NCBI RefSeq assembly: GCF_900105315.1
Contig: NZ_LT629766.1
Location: 2,852,001-2,916,000, forward strand
Reading direction: 5' to 3'
From: Brevibacterium siliguriense
GTDB lineage: Bacteria > Actinomycetota > Actinomycetes > Actinomycetales > Brevibacteriaceae
Length of the DNA: 64,000 bases
Each line of letters begins with the position of its first letter. Positions within the stretch are counted from its first letter, which is position 1. This document shows, piece after piece, positions 1 to 8,928 of the stretch. The notes under the pieces are model-generated. The model was not told the DNA's origin. It searched no databases and was given only the letters and a program-made list of their open reading frames with translations. Position numbers and translations under genes: made by a program.

Positions 1-118
1 TGCTGACCGCGACGCCGATCAGCAGGAGTCGCAGCGCAGCCGGGGCGCGGTCAGGCGGGCGGTCGCGGTCGACGATCTGCCGGGACCCGTCGTTGAGCGA
101 TTGTTCTGACGATGACAT
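1..118 (-). CDS. N-terminus of a membrane protein, cut by the window edge
   Basis: An ATG at 118 on the minus strand is preceded by GAGGAG with 5 bases of spacing. The frame stays open to base 1. It encodes a polar start (MSSSEQSLNDG...) followed by a run of Leu, Ile and Val that looks like the start of a transmembrane helix or signal anchor. Only 39 residues are visible, so no family can be named. It lies just downstream, on the same strand, of a truncated membrane-protein tail, so the two may once have been in one operon. Confidence 0.5.
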   Translation of the reverse strand, partial: MSSSEQSLNDGSRQIVDRDRPPDRAPAALRLLLIGVAVS

Positions 119-179
119 GGATGCTCCTCGAGGACTCTGTCCGGTCTCTGCGGACCGGATGATCGAATGAGTGGACAGG

Positions 180-265
180 TCAGACGTTGGGGGTCAGTGA
201 AACTCTCATGAGGCGGTAGAACACGATGATGGCCACCAGTGTGCAGGCCGAGACTGCGGCTTCTT
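180..265 (-). pseudogene. C-terminal fragment of a membrane protein
   Basis: This minus-strand frame reads EAAVSACTLVAIIVFYRL and ends at a TGA at 180-182, after 27 residues that include one plausible transmembrane helix. A TAA lies directly upstream in the same frame, next to the start of the IS110 remnant. I read it as the tail of a gene whose front was removed when the element inserted or was deleted. No family can be assigned from so short a piece, and chance is not excluded. Confidence 0.3.
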
Positions 266-303
266 AGGAAGCCAAGTAAAGGAGCCTCTACGAAATCCGG
301 AGC

Positions 304-606
304 TTGACACGACGCCTCGCATCCTATGCCGGACTGGCACCGGTGACGAGGCGGTCGGGAACGTCGATCCGGGGTGACCATTCCTCGCGTCAGGGCAACA
401 AGATCCTCAAACGGGCACTGTTCTTGTCTGCGTTCGCGGCGATGAAGGACCCGTTGTCGAAGGCGAACTACGACAAGAAGCGGGGCGAGCATAAGAAGCA
501 CAATCAGGCATTGATCGCGTTATCGAGAAGGCGGTGCAACGAACTCTACGCCATGTTGCGTGATGGTGCCTACTTCCGCACGCCCGAACTGGCCACTGCT
601 GCCTGA
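304..606 (+). pseudogene. IS110-family transposase, C-terminal fragment
   Basis: The 100-residue frame matches the Transposase_20 region of IS110/IS1111 transposases: LASYAGLAPVTRRSGTS, then GNKILKRALFLSAFA, then KKHNQALIALSRRRC near the C-terminus. Full-length members are about 330-400 residues. The N-terminal DEDD RuvC-like nuclease domain is absent. The nominal start codon (TTG at 304) is only the point where the frame opens; true homology seems to begin near residue 5. It is a dead fragment. Confidence 0.8.
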
Positions 607-742
607 ACTGTTCCGGAGCGAAGTACCTGATCAGTCCGGAGGACGATTCCGGACTGACCGCCCTTGCCCTTCGAACCCAGCTGAATAGTCTTGAGGAACC
701 TGACCGTCACGCCTTGACGTCGAACATAGGGACGCCCCCAGT
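304..742 (+). mobile_element. IS110-family insertion sequence remnant
   Basis: The segment holds the 3' part of an IS110-type transposase gene followed by about 135 noncoding bases. The noncoding part ends in CTTGACGTCGAACATAGGGA followed by cgccccc, which resembles the right end of actinobacterial IS110 elements (TTGAC...CATAGGG...CCCC). The 5' two thirds of the element, with the DEDD catalytic domain, are missing, so it cannot move by itself. Local base composition is less GC-rich than the rest of the window. The left boundary is uncertain, at about 300-313. Confidence 0.65.
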
Positions 743-760
743 CAAGATCCTGGCTGGGGG
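735..760. terminator. GC-rich hairpin beside the IS remnant
   Basis: CCCCCAG (735-741) pairs with CTGGGGG (754-760) around a 12-base loop. A run of G and then TTCTTCT follow. It sits at the junction between the IS110 end and the decayed gene to its right and could stop transcription in either direction. Evidence is the repeat alone. Confidence 0.3.
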
Positions 761-778
761 GGGTTCTTCTCATTCAAC

Positions 779-1626
779 TCACCACCCGACCCTCTGGTGA
801 CATCGACTCCGGGACAGAATATCAGTACGGCAGCGGTCGCCTGAGGCCGCCGAACTCATATCGATGGGGCTGCCTCGCTTCTCTGGGCGTCGAAGTCGTC
901 CAGGCCGGGAAAACCACCGCGGTAACGTCTCGCCCCATGGCAGGATGAGGCCGAGCACGAGGACTGTTCCTAACCACCCGCCGCCTGAGAACAACTGGCC
1001 CGGCAGCCGGATCGCGGATTCCGCAGCAGCTTCGCCTCCCAGCACCGGCCATCGGGTGACCAAAGCGCGGCGATGATGGTGAAGAGCTTGCGATGGAGCG
1101 CGACCCAATCAGCTATCCGACACACGAATCGGCCACGATGACTGGCGAGAATCCTGAACCACGCCCACAGTCCCCCGGTGACCGAAAACAGCAGATTTGA
1201 GAACAGGGTCGGAGCATATTGGAACGCTCCGGCGCCGAGGCGGTCCGCCAGAGTGGAGATGACCTGACGTCCCAGGATGAGACTCAGGATGACGACGACC
1301 GCGAACGGCACCCCAATAGACCACTGCAGAGACCGGTGGCTCCGCACCATTCGGGACACGATCACCGCCACAACGAACGGCAGAACAATGACAATGAGAT
1401 AAACGACCGTCGACAGCGTCGCCATACTCCCGAACCCCATACCGAGGCTGGGTACCGCGAACACCCCCAGAGACTCAGAGCCCAGGTCGGCCGTTTATGC
1501 GGCCGCAAGCAGTCAGAGTCGCCTGCAGGAGTACTATTCGGTGCACAGCAGCGATGTGCCGCTCAGGACGAGAAGGCCCTCAGCCAACGAGAGCGCCAGC
1601 GTCCCTGCAGACTGACCGAGCAACAT
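779..1626 (-). pseudogene. Decayed multi-spanning membrane protein gene
   Basis: Three minus-strand frames together look like one membrane protein. A start (MLLGQSAGTLALSLAEGLL) opens at ATG 1626 and meets a stop near 1535. A second stretch, from about 1464 to 1040, encodes three or four hydrophobic helices (for example TVVYLIVIVLPFVVAVIVS). The reading then appears to shift into the frame that ends at 779, where a further helix occurs (TVLVLGLILPWGETL). At least one nonsense change and one frameshift near 1030-1050 separate the pieces. No conserved domain was recognised. Its neighbour is an IS remnant, consistent with a non-essential, decaying region. Confidence 0.5.
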
Positions 1627-1672
1627 GATCAGCAGTGGCTGCTCCAATGTGCGAGATCGCCGGGTAAAGTGG

Positions 1673-1702
1673 AGCGCCCTCGCGAATGTTCGCGAGGGCG
1701 CT
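1673..1702 (-). terminator. Terminator of the UPF0182 gene
   Basis: A perfect 14-base inverted repeat (AGCGCCCTCGCGAA at 1673-1686 and its complement at 1689-1702) with a 2-base centre lies 45 bases past the stop of the UPF0182 gene. The U-tract is weak, as is common in actinobacteria. Confidence 0.75.
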
Positions 1703-1746
1703 GCGACCGGACGTGCCAATCCGTGCAATGACGAATCGGCCCGGGT

Positions 1747-4700
1747 TCAGTTACCCGAGTCGCCGCCTCCGTCAGCCGGCTCCGAGGCGGGCGCGGAGGA
1801 ATCCTTGCCCGCCGCGTCCTCGGCCAGTGAAGGATCTGCGGCCACGGCGTCCTCAAGCGCCTTCTTCAGACGGTCCTGAGCCTTTCCGTACTCCGCGAAG
1901 TCACCGTCCTTCAGTGCGGCATCGGAGTCCTCCATGGCTTTCTTCGCCTCCTGCAGAGCGTCGTTGAGGGCCTTGTCCGGCGAGCCGGACTTCGAATCCG
2001 CGGCGTCGCCGCCGGAGGTCGATCCCGATTCTCCATCTCCGCTGTCCTCGGTACCGGCGTCGCCGGCCGTAGCGCCGGAGTCTCCGCCGAAGACCTGGTC
2101 GAGCGCTTCGTCGAGTGTCGGAGCGAACCCGATGTCCTCACCGAAGGCCACGAGCACATGCTGCAGCAGCGGATAGGAGGTCTCACCGGCGGAGCGAACA
2201 TAGACCGGCTGGACGTACAGCAGACCGCCGCCGATAGGCAGAGTCAGCAGGTTGCCGTTCTCAACTTCGGACTCACCCTGACGCAGCAGGTTCAGGCTGC
2301 GCTGCACATCAGGTGCGGTGTTGAAGTTGTTCTGTGCCTGACCAGGTCCGGGCACGGTGGTGTTGCGCGGAAGCTGGAGCAGACGCAGCTTGCCGTAGCC
2401 TTCGGCCGTCTCGCCCTGCTTGTTTCCGGCGTCAGCATCAGCCGAGAGGAAGCCGGTGAGGTTGTTTCGCGACTGTCCCTCGGACGATCGAGCTGGAATA
2501 TAAGAGCTGGTCAGCGAGAACGACGGCGACTGCTGGCCCGGCATCTGCAGGGTCATATAGAACGGAGGCTGAGTGAGCCCGCTGCTCGCCTTCGTCGTCG
2601 GGTCCGTCGGCAGCGTCCAGAAGTCCTGACCGGAGTAGAACTCGCTGGCGGAGGTGACATGGTACTTCGTGAGCAGATCGCGCTGGACCTTGAACATGTC
2701 CTCCGGGTAGCGGACATGGCTCATGAGATCGCCGGACATCTCCGAGGATGACTTGATGAGTCCGGGGAACACCTTCATCCACGTCTTCAGAACCGGATCT
2801 TCCTTGTCCCACTGGTACATGTCGACTGAGCCGTCGTAGGCGTCGACAGTGATCTTCACCGAGTTCCTGATGTAGTTGACTTCGTCATCAGGCAGCGTCG
2901 CCACCGAATTCGGTGCCGACGCCGTGGTCGAATCCTCGGTGGCCTGCTGAAGCGGCTGCGGGGTGGAATACGGATAGTCCTCAGCAGTGGTGTAGCCGTC
3001 GAGGATCCACTTGATCTTCCCGTCCACAACTGCCGGGTAGGGATCGCCATCGACCTTGAGGAATGGAGCGAGCTTCTCCACACGTTCACGTGGGTGACGG
3101 TCGTAGAGGATCTGGGACTTGTCGTTGAGTGCGTCAGAGAGAAGGATCTGCTCGTCCTGGAACTTCAGGGCGTAGGCGAGGCGGTTGAACACGTTGCCCA
3201 CCGACGGTCCGCCGTCTCCGGTGAAGGTGCTGTTCACCTGACCGGAACCGCTCTTCTCATCAGAGGGGTAGTCGAGCTCGCGTGGAGTCGCGCCCTTCGG
3301 AGCACCGACGATCGAGTAGTCCGGCGAGGATTCGCCGAAGTACACTCGCGGCTCGTATTCGGGGAAGTCACCCTTCGGAGGGATATCCGATTCCATGAAC
3401 AGCGGCTCGCCGTCCGGGTTGCGCTGGTTGCCGTTGGCTGCGACCACTCCGAAACCGTGGGTGTAGACGATCGCTCGGTTGAACCAGCTCTGATTGTTCA
3501 CCGAGCTCGGTGCGAGCTCGCGCACGGAGATGACGGTGTCCCGCATCTCCCCGTCGATGTTGTAGCGATCCACATCGAGTTTCTGCGGGAACGAGTAGTA
3601 CGGTCGTACCTGCTGCAGTTGACGGAAAGTGTCCGAGACGAGGTTCGGATCCAGCAGACGGATCGAGGCCGCGGTCTCGGCGTCCTTGCGCAGGTCGCCC
3701 TTCTTGCCGCTTGTGCTCGGCTCGTACGGAGTCACCTCGATGTCATCGAAGTCGAACGCTTCGCGCGTGGCATCGATGTTGTGCTGGATGTAGTCCGACT
3801 CCTTGCTCTGCTGTGAGGGGTTGACCTGGAACTGCTGGAGCAGTGCCGGGTAGGCGATGATCGAGACACCGCCGAGCACGATGAGAGTGATCGTGGCGAT
3901 GATCGAGATCCGCCAGTTGCCCTTCCAGGCGGTGTACACGAACAGCAGTGCCACCAGGACGGCAGCGATGGCGACGATCGCCATCGCCGGCAGAGCGGCA
4001 TGATCGTCGACGTAGGTGACGCCGGGGACGATTCCGCCGGCTGCGGTCATCCGATCGTAGCGGGAGAGCCACAGCCGGCCGGCCTGAACGATGACGAGAA
4101 CGGCCACGGTGATGCCCAGCTGCCACTGAGCGGCCTTCGTCAGGATGACGCCCTTCTGCTCGCCCGGACGGATTCCGCCGAAGAGATAATGGGCGACGAG
4201 GGCGGCGATGAGCGCCAAGAGCAGAGCCATGCCCAGCTGATTGCCGATGAGGCGCAGACCCGGCAGGACGAAGACGAAGAACGATTTGTCGAGACCGAAC
4301 TGAGGATCCTTGGAGCCGAACGACGTCGAGTTGATCCATTCGAGGATCGTGTTCCAGTTCGCCGAGGCGGTGATACCTGCGAGGACGCCCATGACTGCAG
4401 GAATCGCGATCGTCGCGACCCGACGCAGAGGCTCGATGGCCTCACGATACCGATCGAGATTCTCCTGCCGCGGAGTCGTCGGTGCGTAGACGGGTCGATG
4501 ACGGTAGGCCAAGTGCAGGCTGAGCCAGACCGGAACCGCCATGAGAATGAAACCGCCGAGGAACGTCAGCCCGCGGGTGAGCCACATGGTGCGGAAGACA
4601 TTGGCGGCGTCGATCTGGCGGAACCACAGCACCTCGGTGTAGACCTGGGTGAAGGCGATGAAGGCGATCAGCAGGATCGCCACAGACACGAGGGTGAGCA

Positions 4701-4767
4701 GCAGCGGCGAACGTCGTGGCCGATTCGCCGGCATGCGTGCGGAGGTGGGTGAGGACGAGGTGCTCAC
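1747..4767 (-). CDS. UPF0182 family (COG1615) integral membrane protein
   Basis: A 1006-residue protein of the UPF0182 family, near-universal in actinobacteria and of unknown function (M. tuberculosis counterpart Rv3193c). Residues 20-330 contain about seven transmembrane segments (for example LLLTLVSVAILLIAFIAF and FLGGFILMAVPVWLSL). A large extracytoplasmic domain follows and ends in an Asp/Ser/Gly-rich acidic tail after about residue 900. The GTG start shares one base with the TAG of the PDZ protease gene upstream, so the two are translationally coupled. The same pairing occurs in mycobacteria, which hints that the protease acts on or with this membrane protein, though nothing here proves it. 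Length is normal for the family. Confidence 0.9.
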   Translation of the reverse strand: MSTSSSPTSARMPANRPRRSPLLLTLVSVAILLIAFIAFTQVYTEVLWFRQIDAANVFRTMWLTRGLTFLGGFILMAVPVWLSLHLAYRHRPVYAPTTPRQENLDRYREAIEPLRRVATIAIPAVMGVLAGITASANWNTILEWINSTSFGSKDPQFGLDKSFFVFVLPGLRLIGNQLGMALLLALIAALVAHYLFGGIRPGEQKGVILTKAAQWQLGITVAVLVIVQAGRLWLSRYDRMTAAGGIVPGVTYVDDHAALPAMAIVAIAAVLVALLFVYTAWKGNWRISIIATITLIVLGGVSIIAYPALLQQFQVNPSQQSKESDYIQHNIDATREAFDFDDIEVTPYEPSTSGKKGDLRKDAETAASIRLLDPNLVSDTFRQLQQVRPYYSFPQKLDVDRYNIDGEMRDTVISVRELAPSSVNNQSWFNRAIVYTHGFGVVAANGNQRNPDGEPLFMESDIPPKGDFPEYEPRVYFGESSPDYSIVGAPKGATPRELDYPSDEKSGSGQVNSTFTGDGGPSVGNVFNRLAYALKFQDEQILLSDALNDKSQILYDRHPRERVEKLAPFLKVDGDPYPAVVDGKIKWILDGYTTAEDYPYSTPQPLQQATEDSTTASAPNSVATLPDDEVNYIRNSVKITVDAYDGSVDMYQWDKEDPVLKTWMKVFPGLIKSSSEMSGDLMSHVRYPEDMFKVQRDLLTKYHVTSASEFYSGQDFWTLPTDPTTKASSGLTQPPFYMTLQMPGQQSPSFSLTSSYIPARSSEGQSRNNLTGFLSADADAGNKQGETAEGYGKLRLLQLPRNTTVPGPGQAQNNFNTAPDVQRSLNLLRQGESEVENGNLLTLPIGGGLLYVQPVYVRSAGETSYPLLQHVLVAFGEDIGFAPTLDEALDQVFGGDSGATAGDAGTEDSGDGESGSTSGGDAADSKSGSPDKALNDALQEAKKAMEDSDAALKDGDFAEYGKAQDRLKKALEDAVAADPSLAEDAAGKDSSAPASEPADGGGDSGN

Positions 4768-5906
4768 TACTGCCCTTTCTCATTGTTGTCGGAACCATCG
4801 ACAGGGCACTTCGGCAGATCCGAAGTGTTGCCGACGGCGTACTGCTCCACGGAATCCTGCGCGTCAGCGAGAGTGTCGATGCGCGCCACCGTGATCTTGG
4901 ACTGGTCTGCGGCGGCCATGACCTCCGCACAATTGTCGGCGGGTGAGAGGAACAGCGTCGCTCCCTTCTCAGTGGCAGCGGCCACTTTCTGGCGAGCACC
5001 GCCGATCGGGCCGACCGTTCCGTCGGGAGTGATCTCACCGGTGCCGGCTACATGTTTGCCGCCGGTCATCGCCCCGGGGGTGAGCTCATCGATGATGGCC
5101 AGAGCGAACATCGTCCCTGCCGAAGGGCCGCCGACGCCGTCGACGTTGAATGTGACGTCGACGGGGAATTCGAAGTCCTGCTTCATCGTGATGCCGATCG
5201 CCTTGCGGTCGTCGACTTTCGCAGGAGTGAGACTGACCGTCGACGACTTCCCATTGCGTTCGATTCCGAGTTCGACGGAGTCCGATCCCTGAACGGTCTC
5301 GCTCATGATCTGCGCGGCATCGGGGTCGGAGTCCAGCTTCTTTCCGTTGACCGACATCAGACGGTCACCCTTGCGCAGTTTGTCCTGCGCCGGAGCATCG
5401 GCGACGACTTCGTCGACCGACAGATGCACCGAATACTTCTTGCCCAGCTGGCCCATGGCGGCCGCGATGGCGACGTCCTGACTCGATGACATCTCGACCG
5501 CATTCGACTCGGTCACGTCCTCTCGAGTGGTGTCCAGCGGGTAGTACGCCTCCGTCGGCACCACGGTCTGTTCGCCGTTGATGAGTGCGCCGAGCGCCTG
5601 AGAAGCATAGACATCGCGGCCGGGCCCGCCGCTGACGGCGACGGTGAGCATATCGATGCGACCTGCTGTCGGATACGTCTTGGCACCGGAGACGCTGATC
5701 ATCGGGTCGCCCTGGTAGTCACCGAGTGTGTTGAAAACCGGTCCCGGCAGCTGAAGCATGTACGGAACCGGCAGAAGCACGGCCAATGCGATGAAGATGT
5801 AGGTGAGGACGCCCGAAGTCGTGGCAAGACGCGGAGTCCGTCGTCGTTTGGTGCCGCGTGTCGGAGCCGGTGCCGCCGGCACGGCCCGAGGGGCGTTCTC
5901 TGTCAT
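4767..5906 (-). CDS. PDZ-domain, Lon-like (S16) membrane-anchored serine protease
   Basis: A 379-residue protein with a single membrane anchor at about 32-50 (VLTYIFIALAVLLPVPYM), a PDZ domain at roughly 150-225 and a C-terminal Lon-type proteolytic domain. The Ser-Lys dyad is visible: Ser262 in GVGGPSAGT and Lys307 in GGARQK. It resembles Bacillus YlbL and M. tuberculosis Rv3194c. The catalytic domain should lie outside the membrane. I chose the ATG at 5906 because AAAGGA (5911-5916) sits just before it; a GTG at 5924 would add six residues. The gene runs directly into the UPF0182 gene (one-base overlap) and is divergent from the DUF2342 gene. Confidence 0.9.
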   Translation of the reverse strand: MTENAPRAVPAAPAPTRGTKRRRTPRLATTSGVLTYIFIALAVLLPVPYMLQLPGPVFNTLGDYQGDPMISVSGAKTYPTAGRIDMLTVAVSGGPGRDVYASQALGALINGEQTVVPTEAYYPLDTTREDVTESNAVEMSSSQDVAIAAAMGQLGKKYSVHLSVDEVVADAPAQDKLRKGDRLMSVNGKKLDSDPDAAQIMSETVQGSDSVELGIERNGKSSTVSLTPAKVDDRKAIGITMKQDFEFPVDVTFNVDGVGGPSAGTMFALAIIDELTPGAMTGGKHVAGTGEITPDGTVGPIGGARQKVAAATEKGATLFLSPADNCAEVMAAADQSKITVARIDTLADAQDSVEQYAVGNTSDLPKCPVDGSDNNEKGQ

Positions 5907-5933
5907 GTAATCCTTTCGCTGCACCGCCCCACC

Positions 5934-5939
5934 AGTCTA
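5934..5939 (-). promoter_or_regulatory. -10 element of the PDZ protease/UPF0182 operon
   Basis: TAGACT on the minus strand lies 27 bases before the chosen ATG. It would give a short leader that includes the AAAGGA ribosome site. It also lies 9 bases before the alternative GTG at 5924. No convincing -35 is visible. Confidence 0.45.
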
Positions 5940-6076
5940 GTTGAAACCTCAGCGTCCGTTTCACAGACTCCTTTCGCCCGGTGCGAACATCCTGCGAAAC
6001 CTCCCGGAATTGGGAAGCTTCGCACATTCGGAACCGTTAACGTTGAGTCAAACCGATTCTTGGGGGCTGTAGAACA

Positions 6077-7504
6077 ATGACCGATGACAACAACAACGAG
6101 CAGAATCCGTTCGAGCAGATCTTCGGAATGCTCTTCGGCGCCAATGGTCCCGGATCCGGTCAGGGAGACGACAAGAACAGTTCGGGCATGCCGCAGGGCT
6201 TCTCGATCGATCCGGCGATGATGTCGTCCATCATGAGTCAGATGCAGGGGCTCTTCGGCCAAGGTGCCGACCCGCAGGCCCAGGCCGTGTCGATCGCCCA
6301 GAAGGCCGTGCCGGATCCCGACCCTTCGGTGTCCGAAGACGCCGAGCGCGCGACGACCGACGCATTCCGCCTGGCAGAGCTCTGGCTCGCCGAAGCCACC
6401 GACTTCTCCGTCGCCAACCGCACCGCGCGGCCGCTGCGCCGTGCCGACTGGGTCAAGGAGACGATGCCGGGCTGGCAGAAATTCGTGCTGCCTATCAAGG
6501 AGAACATGTCTTCGGCGCTCACCGATACGCTCGAGTCCCAGGTTCCGGCCGAGATGAAGGGCATCCTTGCGGGTGCTTCGTCGATGTTCGGGTCGATGAG
6601 TGATTCGATGTTCGCCATGCAGATCGGACAGGCCGTCGGCGCGCTGTCCGAAAGCGTCCTCACCGGCACCGAGGTGGGATTGCCGCTGCTCCCTCACGAC
6701 ACCGCCGTGGTCATCGAGACGAACATCGAGACGTTCGCCTCCGAAATCGACGTCGACGTCTCCGAAGTCCGCATCTATCTCGCGGCTCAGGAACTCGCCC
6801 ATCTCGCCCTGTTCGAACGTGCGCCGTGGCTGAGCGCGCAGGTCGAGACGGCACTGACCCGCTATGCGCAGGGCCTGAAGGTCGACACCTCGCAGATCGA
6901 GGATATGGCGTCGAACATCGATCCCTCGAACATCTCCGACCTCAGCGACAATATCCGCCAGGGTCTGTTCAACCCGCCGACGACAGACGATCAGAAGAAG
7001 GCACTGACGTCGCTGGAGAACCTTCTCGCCGTCATCGCCGGCTGGGTCGACGTCGTCGTCTACGAAGCCTGCAGACATCTGCCCGGTCGCGATCAGATCC
7101 GCGAAGCCATGCGCCGTCGCCGGGCGACCGCAGGGCCAGCGGAGAAGACGTTCTCAACGCTCGTCGGCCTCGAGTTCAACCCCCGTCGCCTCCGCGATGC
7201 GGCCGCGCTGTTCGGCTACCTCGAGACGCAGGGCGGCGCCGAGGCTCGCGATCGGGTGTTCTCTCACCCGGATCTGCTGCCGACCACTCAGGACCTCGAT
7301 GACCCTCTGGGATATTCTGAGCGTCGTCACGCCGAGTGGACCAACGAGTCGAGCATCGATGAAGCACTGTCCCGCATCCTCGCCGAGGGCCTCGACGGGG
7401 CAGGCGGAAGCGACGCCGAGTCGAGCGCCGAGTCCGAGGATTCGGGTTCCGATGGATCCGAATCGTCCGACGACGACAGCTCCGACAGTCCAGACGATCG
7501 CTGA
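6077..7504 (+). CDS. DUF2342 zincin-like protein (zinc-dependent metalloprotease family)
   Basis: A 475-residue protein of the DUF2342 family, annotated in databases as zincin-like metallopeptidase or F420-biosynthesis-associated (Rv3195 is the mycobacterial counterpart). The family's metal-site motif is present as AQELAHLALFERAPWL, with Glu239 and His242 as the expected pair; a full HExxH is not present, as usual for this family. The N-terminus is Asn/Gln/Gly-rich. The last 50 residues are a low-complexity Ser/Asp/Glu tail, probably disordered. It is divergent from the PDZ protease gene, and its stop codon is followed immediately by the Nudix gene. The substrate is unknown. Confidence 0.85.
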   Translation: MTDDNNNEQNPFEQIFGMLFGANGPGSGQGDDKNSSGMPQGFSIDPAMMSSIMSQMQGLFGQGADPQAQAVSIAQKAVPDPDPSVSEDAERATTDAFRLAELWLAEATDFSVANRTARPLRRADWVKETMPGWQKFVLPIKENMSSALTDTLESQVPAEMKGILAGASSMFGSMSDSMFAMQIGQAVGALSESVLTGTEVGLPLLPHDTAVVIETNIETFASEIDVDVSEVRIYLAAQELAHLALFERAPWLSAQVETALTRYAQGLKVDTSQIEDMASNIDPSNISDLSDNIRQGLFNPPTTDDQKKALTSLENLLAVIAGWVDVVVYEACRHLPGRDQIREAMRRRRATAGPAEKTFSTLVGLEFNPRRLRDAAALFGYLETQGGAEARDRVFSHPDLLPTTQDLDDPLGYSERRHAEWTNESSIDEALSRILAEGLDGAGGSDAESSAESEDSGSDGSESSDDDSSDSPDDR

Positions 7505-8059
7505 ATGATCGATCTCGATACCGCCCGGCAGGAGGTCGAGCGCGGACCGCAGAACCCATTCTCCCCGGCCTTCGCGGAGCTCTTCGACCGGCAGGGTGCC
7601 GATTCCCTGCGCCGCTCCGGCGGTGAGCAGCATGTGACCGCCAGCTGCCTGGTCATCGATCCGAGCGCCGAGGCGGTTCTGCTCAACCACCATAGGAAAG
7701 CCCGATTGTGGGGTCAGTTCGGCGGCCACCTGGAAACCGTCGACCTCTCCCTCCGCGGTGCCGCACGCAGAGAAGCCGAAGAGGAGAGCGGTCTGCGCCC
7801 GCTCCCCCGAGTGACGGCGGCCCCCATTGATCTGCATGTGCACGACCTATCGGTCGCATTCGGGACCTGCACCCGGCATTTCGACGTCGTCTTCGCAGCC
7901 CTGGCTTCGACAGACGACTCACCACGCGTGTCGGACGAGTCCTTCGACGTCGCATGGTTCCCACTGAACCAGCTGCCCGACGAGCTCATGCCCGATCTGC
8001 CGAACCGACTGCCGAACCTCTATCGCTCCGCCGTGGCAGCCCTCAGCTCCGGCGACTGA
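7505..8059 (+). CDS. Nudix hydrolase
   Basis: A 184-residue Nudix-fold pyrophosphohydrolase. The Nudix box reads GGHLETVDLSLRGAA followed by RREAEEESGL, so the essential REAEEESG helix is intact. The first half carries one extra residue and Asp in place of the usual Glu after the loop. The ATG follows the stop of the DUF2342 gene with no gap, so translation is coupled. The 3' end overlaps the convergent YgjP-like gene by 17 bases. The substrate cannot be told from sequence; nucleotide-sugar or oxidised-nucleotide clean-up is typical. Confidence 0.88.
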   Translation: MIDLDTARQEVERGPQNPFSPAFAELFDRQGADSLRRSGGEQHVTASCLVIDPSAEAVLLNHHRKARLWGQFGGHLETVDLSLRGAARREAEEESGLRPLPRVTAAPIDLHVHDLSVAFGTCTRHFDVVFAALASTDDSPRVSDESFDVAWFPLNQLPDELMPDLPNRLPNLYRSAVAALSSGD

Positions 8060-8594
8060 AACGTTCTCCGTCGCTGAAGCCTTCGAGGTAGAGTTTTGCG
8101 TCCGCCTGCCGCGGATGACGATCTGCCAACTCATGGAATTCCTTCGAGTGCGGGCCGATCTGCAGGTGCACGAGCTCATGGGCCACCACGGTCTCCAACA
8201 CCCATCGAGGCACGGACTGCAGGCGATGTGAGACGCGGATGTCGCCCGTCGACGTGGTCGTCGACGCCCACCGGCTGACATTCTGATTCGTTACCCAGCG
8301 AATCGATTCCGGCCGCAGCCTCCCTCCGAAGTACCGTCGGCTCAGCTCATCTGCCAACTCAGTGAGGTCAGTGTCCGAGGAATGGTCTCGGGCGGAGAGC
8401 CGATTGAACAGGTCCGTCAGCGATCGGATGTTGTGCTCCACGCTGTAGCGCACGGGAGTGCGCAGCACGTAGGTCTCGATCTCCTTCGAAACGGCGACGG
8501 TCTTCTTCCGCCGGGCCGATCGACGCACTTCGATCTCACCCCGGGCGATCGCCCGCAGCACCCCTTCTTCGCTCCACCGCTGTGTTCTGCTCAC
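8043..8594 (-). CDS. YgjP/WLM-type (DUF45) metal-dependent hydrolase
   Basis: A 183-residue SprT-like zinc peptidase of the YgjP (DUF45) family. The zinc site is clear: VVAHELVHLQIGPHSKEF, where HELVH supplies two His ligands and the catalytic Glu and a third His lies in the following PHSKEFH. The N-terminus is basic (RRSARRKKT). The GTG start has no Shine-Dalgarno; instead TATGAT lies 6 bases upstream, so a leaderless mRNA is likely. The 3' end overlaps the Nudix gene. The biological substrate is unknown. Confidence 0.85.
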   Translation of the reverse strand: MSRTQRWSEEGVLRAIARGEIEVRRSARRKKTVAVSKEIETYVLRTPVRYSVEHNIRSLTDLFNRLSARDHSSDTDLTELADELSRRYFGGRLRPESIRWVTNQNVSRWASTTTSTGDIRVSHRLQSVPRWVLETVVAHELVHLQIGPHSKEFHELADRHPRQADAKLYLEGFSDGERFSRRS

Positions 8595-8600
8595 CGGTCC

Positions 8601-8606
8601 ATCATA
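8601..8606 (-). promoter_or_regulatory. -10 element for leaderless YgjP-like gene
   Basis: TATGAT, six bases before the GTG start at 8594. There is no ribosome-binding sequence between them. Confidence 0.5.
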
Positions 8607-8892
8607 GGAAACGGCACGGACACGGTGACAGCGGCATTGGAATGGCCTGAAGACCAGCGCACGTCCATCTCCGAAGTTTGTGAGTTTCCTGAGTCTGCAG
8701 AGAATCGGGGCACGAATCCCCCGTCCACAGCCGCCTCGGTGGTCATCGTTCCCGCCGAACAGGAGCTGGCCCGATCAGGTGCCCGTTTATCAACAGGACC
8801 AGATCCACTCAAGGCACCTTTCCTCCACAGACGCCACGGCGATTCCCACAGGTTATCCACAAGCTGTTGACGCGTCTGTGCATGACGGTGCA
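8607..8892. other. Intergenic stretch with no supported gene
   Basis: No protein family, tRNA or rRNA was recognised here. Open frames exist on both strands but none has a start signal or a recognisable domain. The right half contains TTATCAACA (8787-8795) and TTATCCACA (8853-8861), matching or nearly matching the DnaA-box consensus. Confidence 0.5.
8853..8861 (+). promoter_or_regulatory. DnaA-box-like 9-mer
   Basis: TTATCCACA, a perfect match to the consensus TTATNCACA. It is one of a loose cluster at 8787-9069. No dnaA or dnaN gene is in the window, so this is not evidence of the chromosomal origin. Confidence 0.4.
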
Positions 8893-8921
8893 TTGACGCG
8901 GAGGCTATTGCGGAATAAGTT
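8893..8921 (+). promoter_or_regulatory. Promoter of the predicted small RNA
   Basis: TTGACG (8893-8898) and TAAGTT (8916-8921) are separated by exactly 17 bases. This is the best -35/-10 pair I found in the window. Transcription would begin near 8929, just before a strongly folded segment that ends in a terminator hairpin. Confidence 0.5.
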
Positions 8922-8928
8922 CTATGCT

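Noticed and set aside
8626-8870. A plus-strand frame starting VTAALEWPEDQRTSI in the gap after the YgjP-like gene
   Set aside because: Its first part looks somewhat protein-like, but there is no ribosome site, promoter or known domain, and the end runs across the DnaA-box-like sites.
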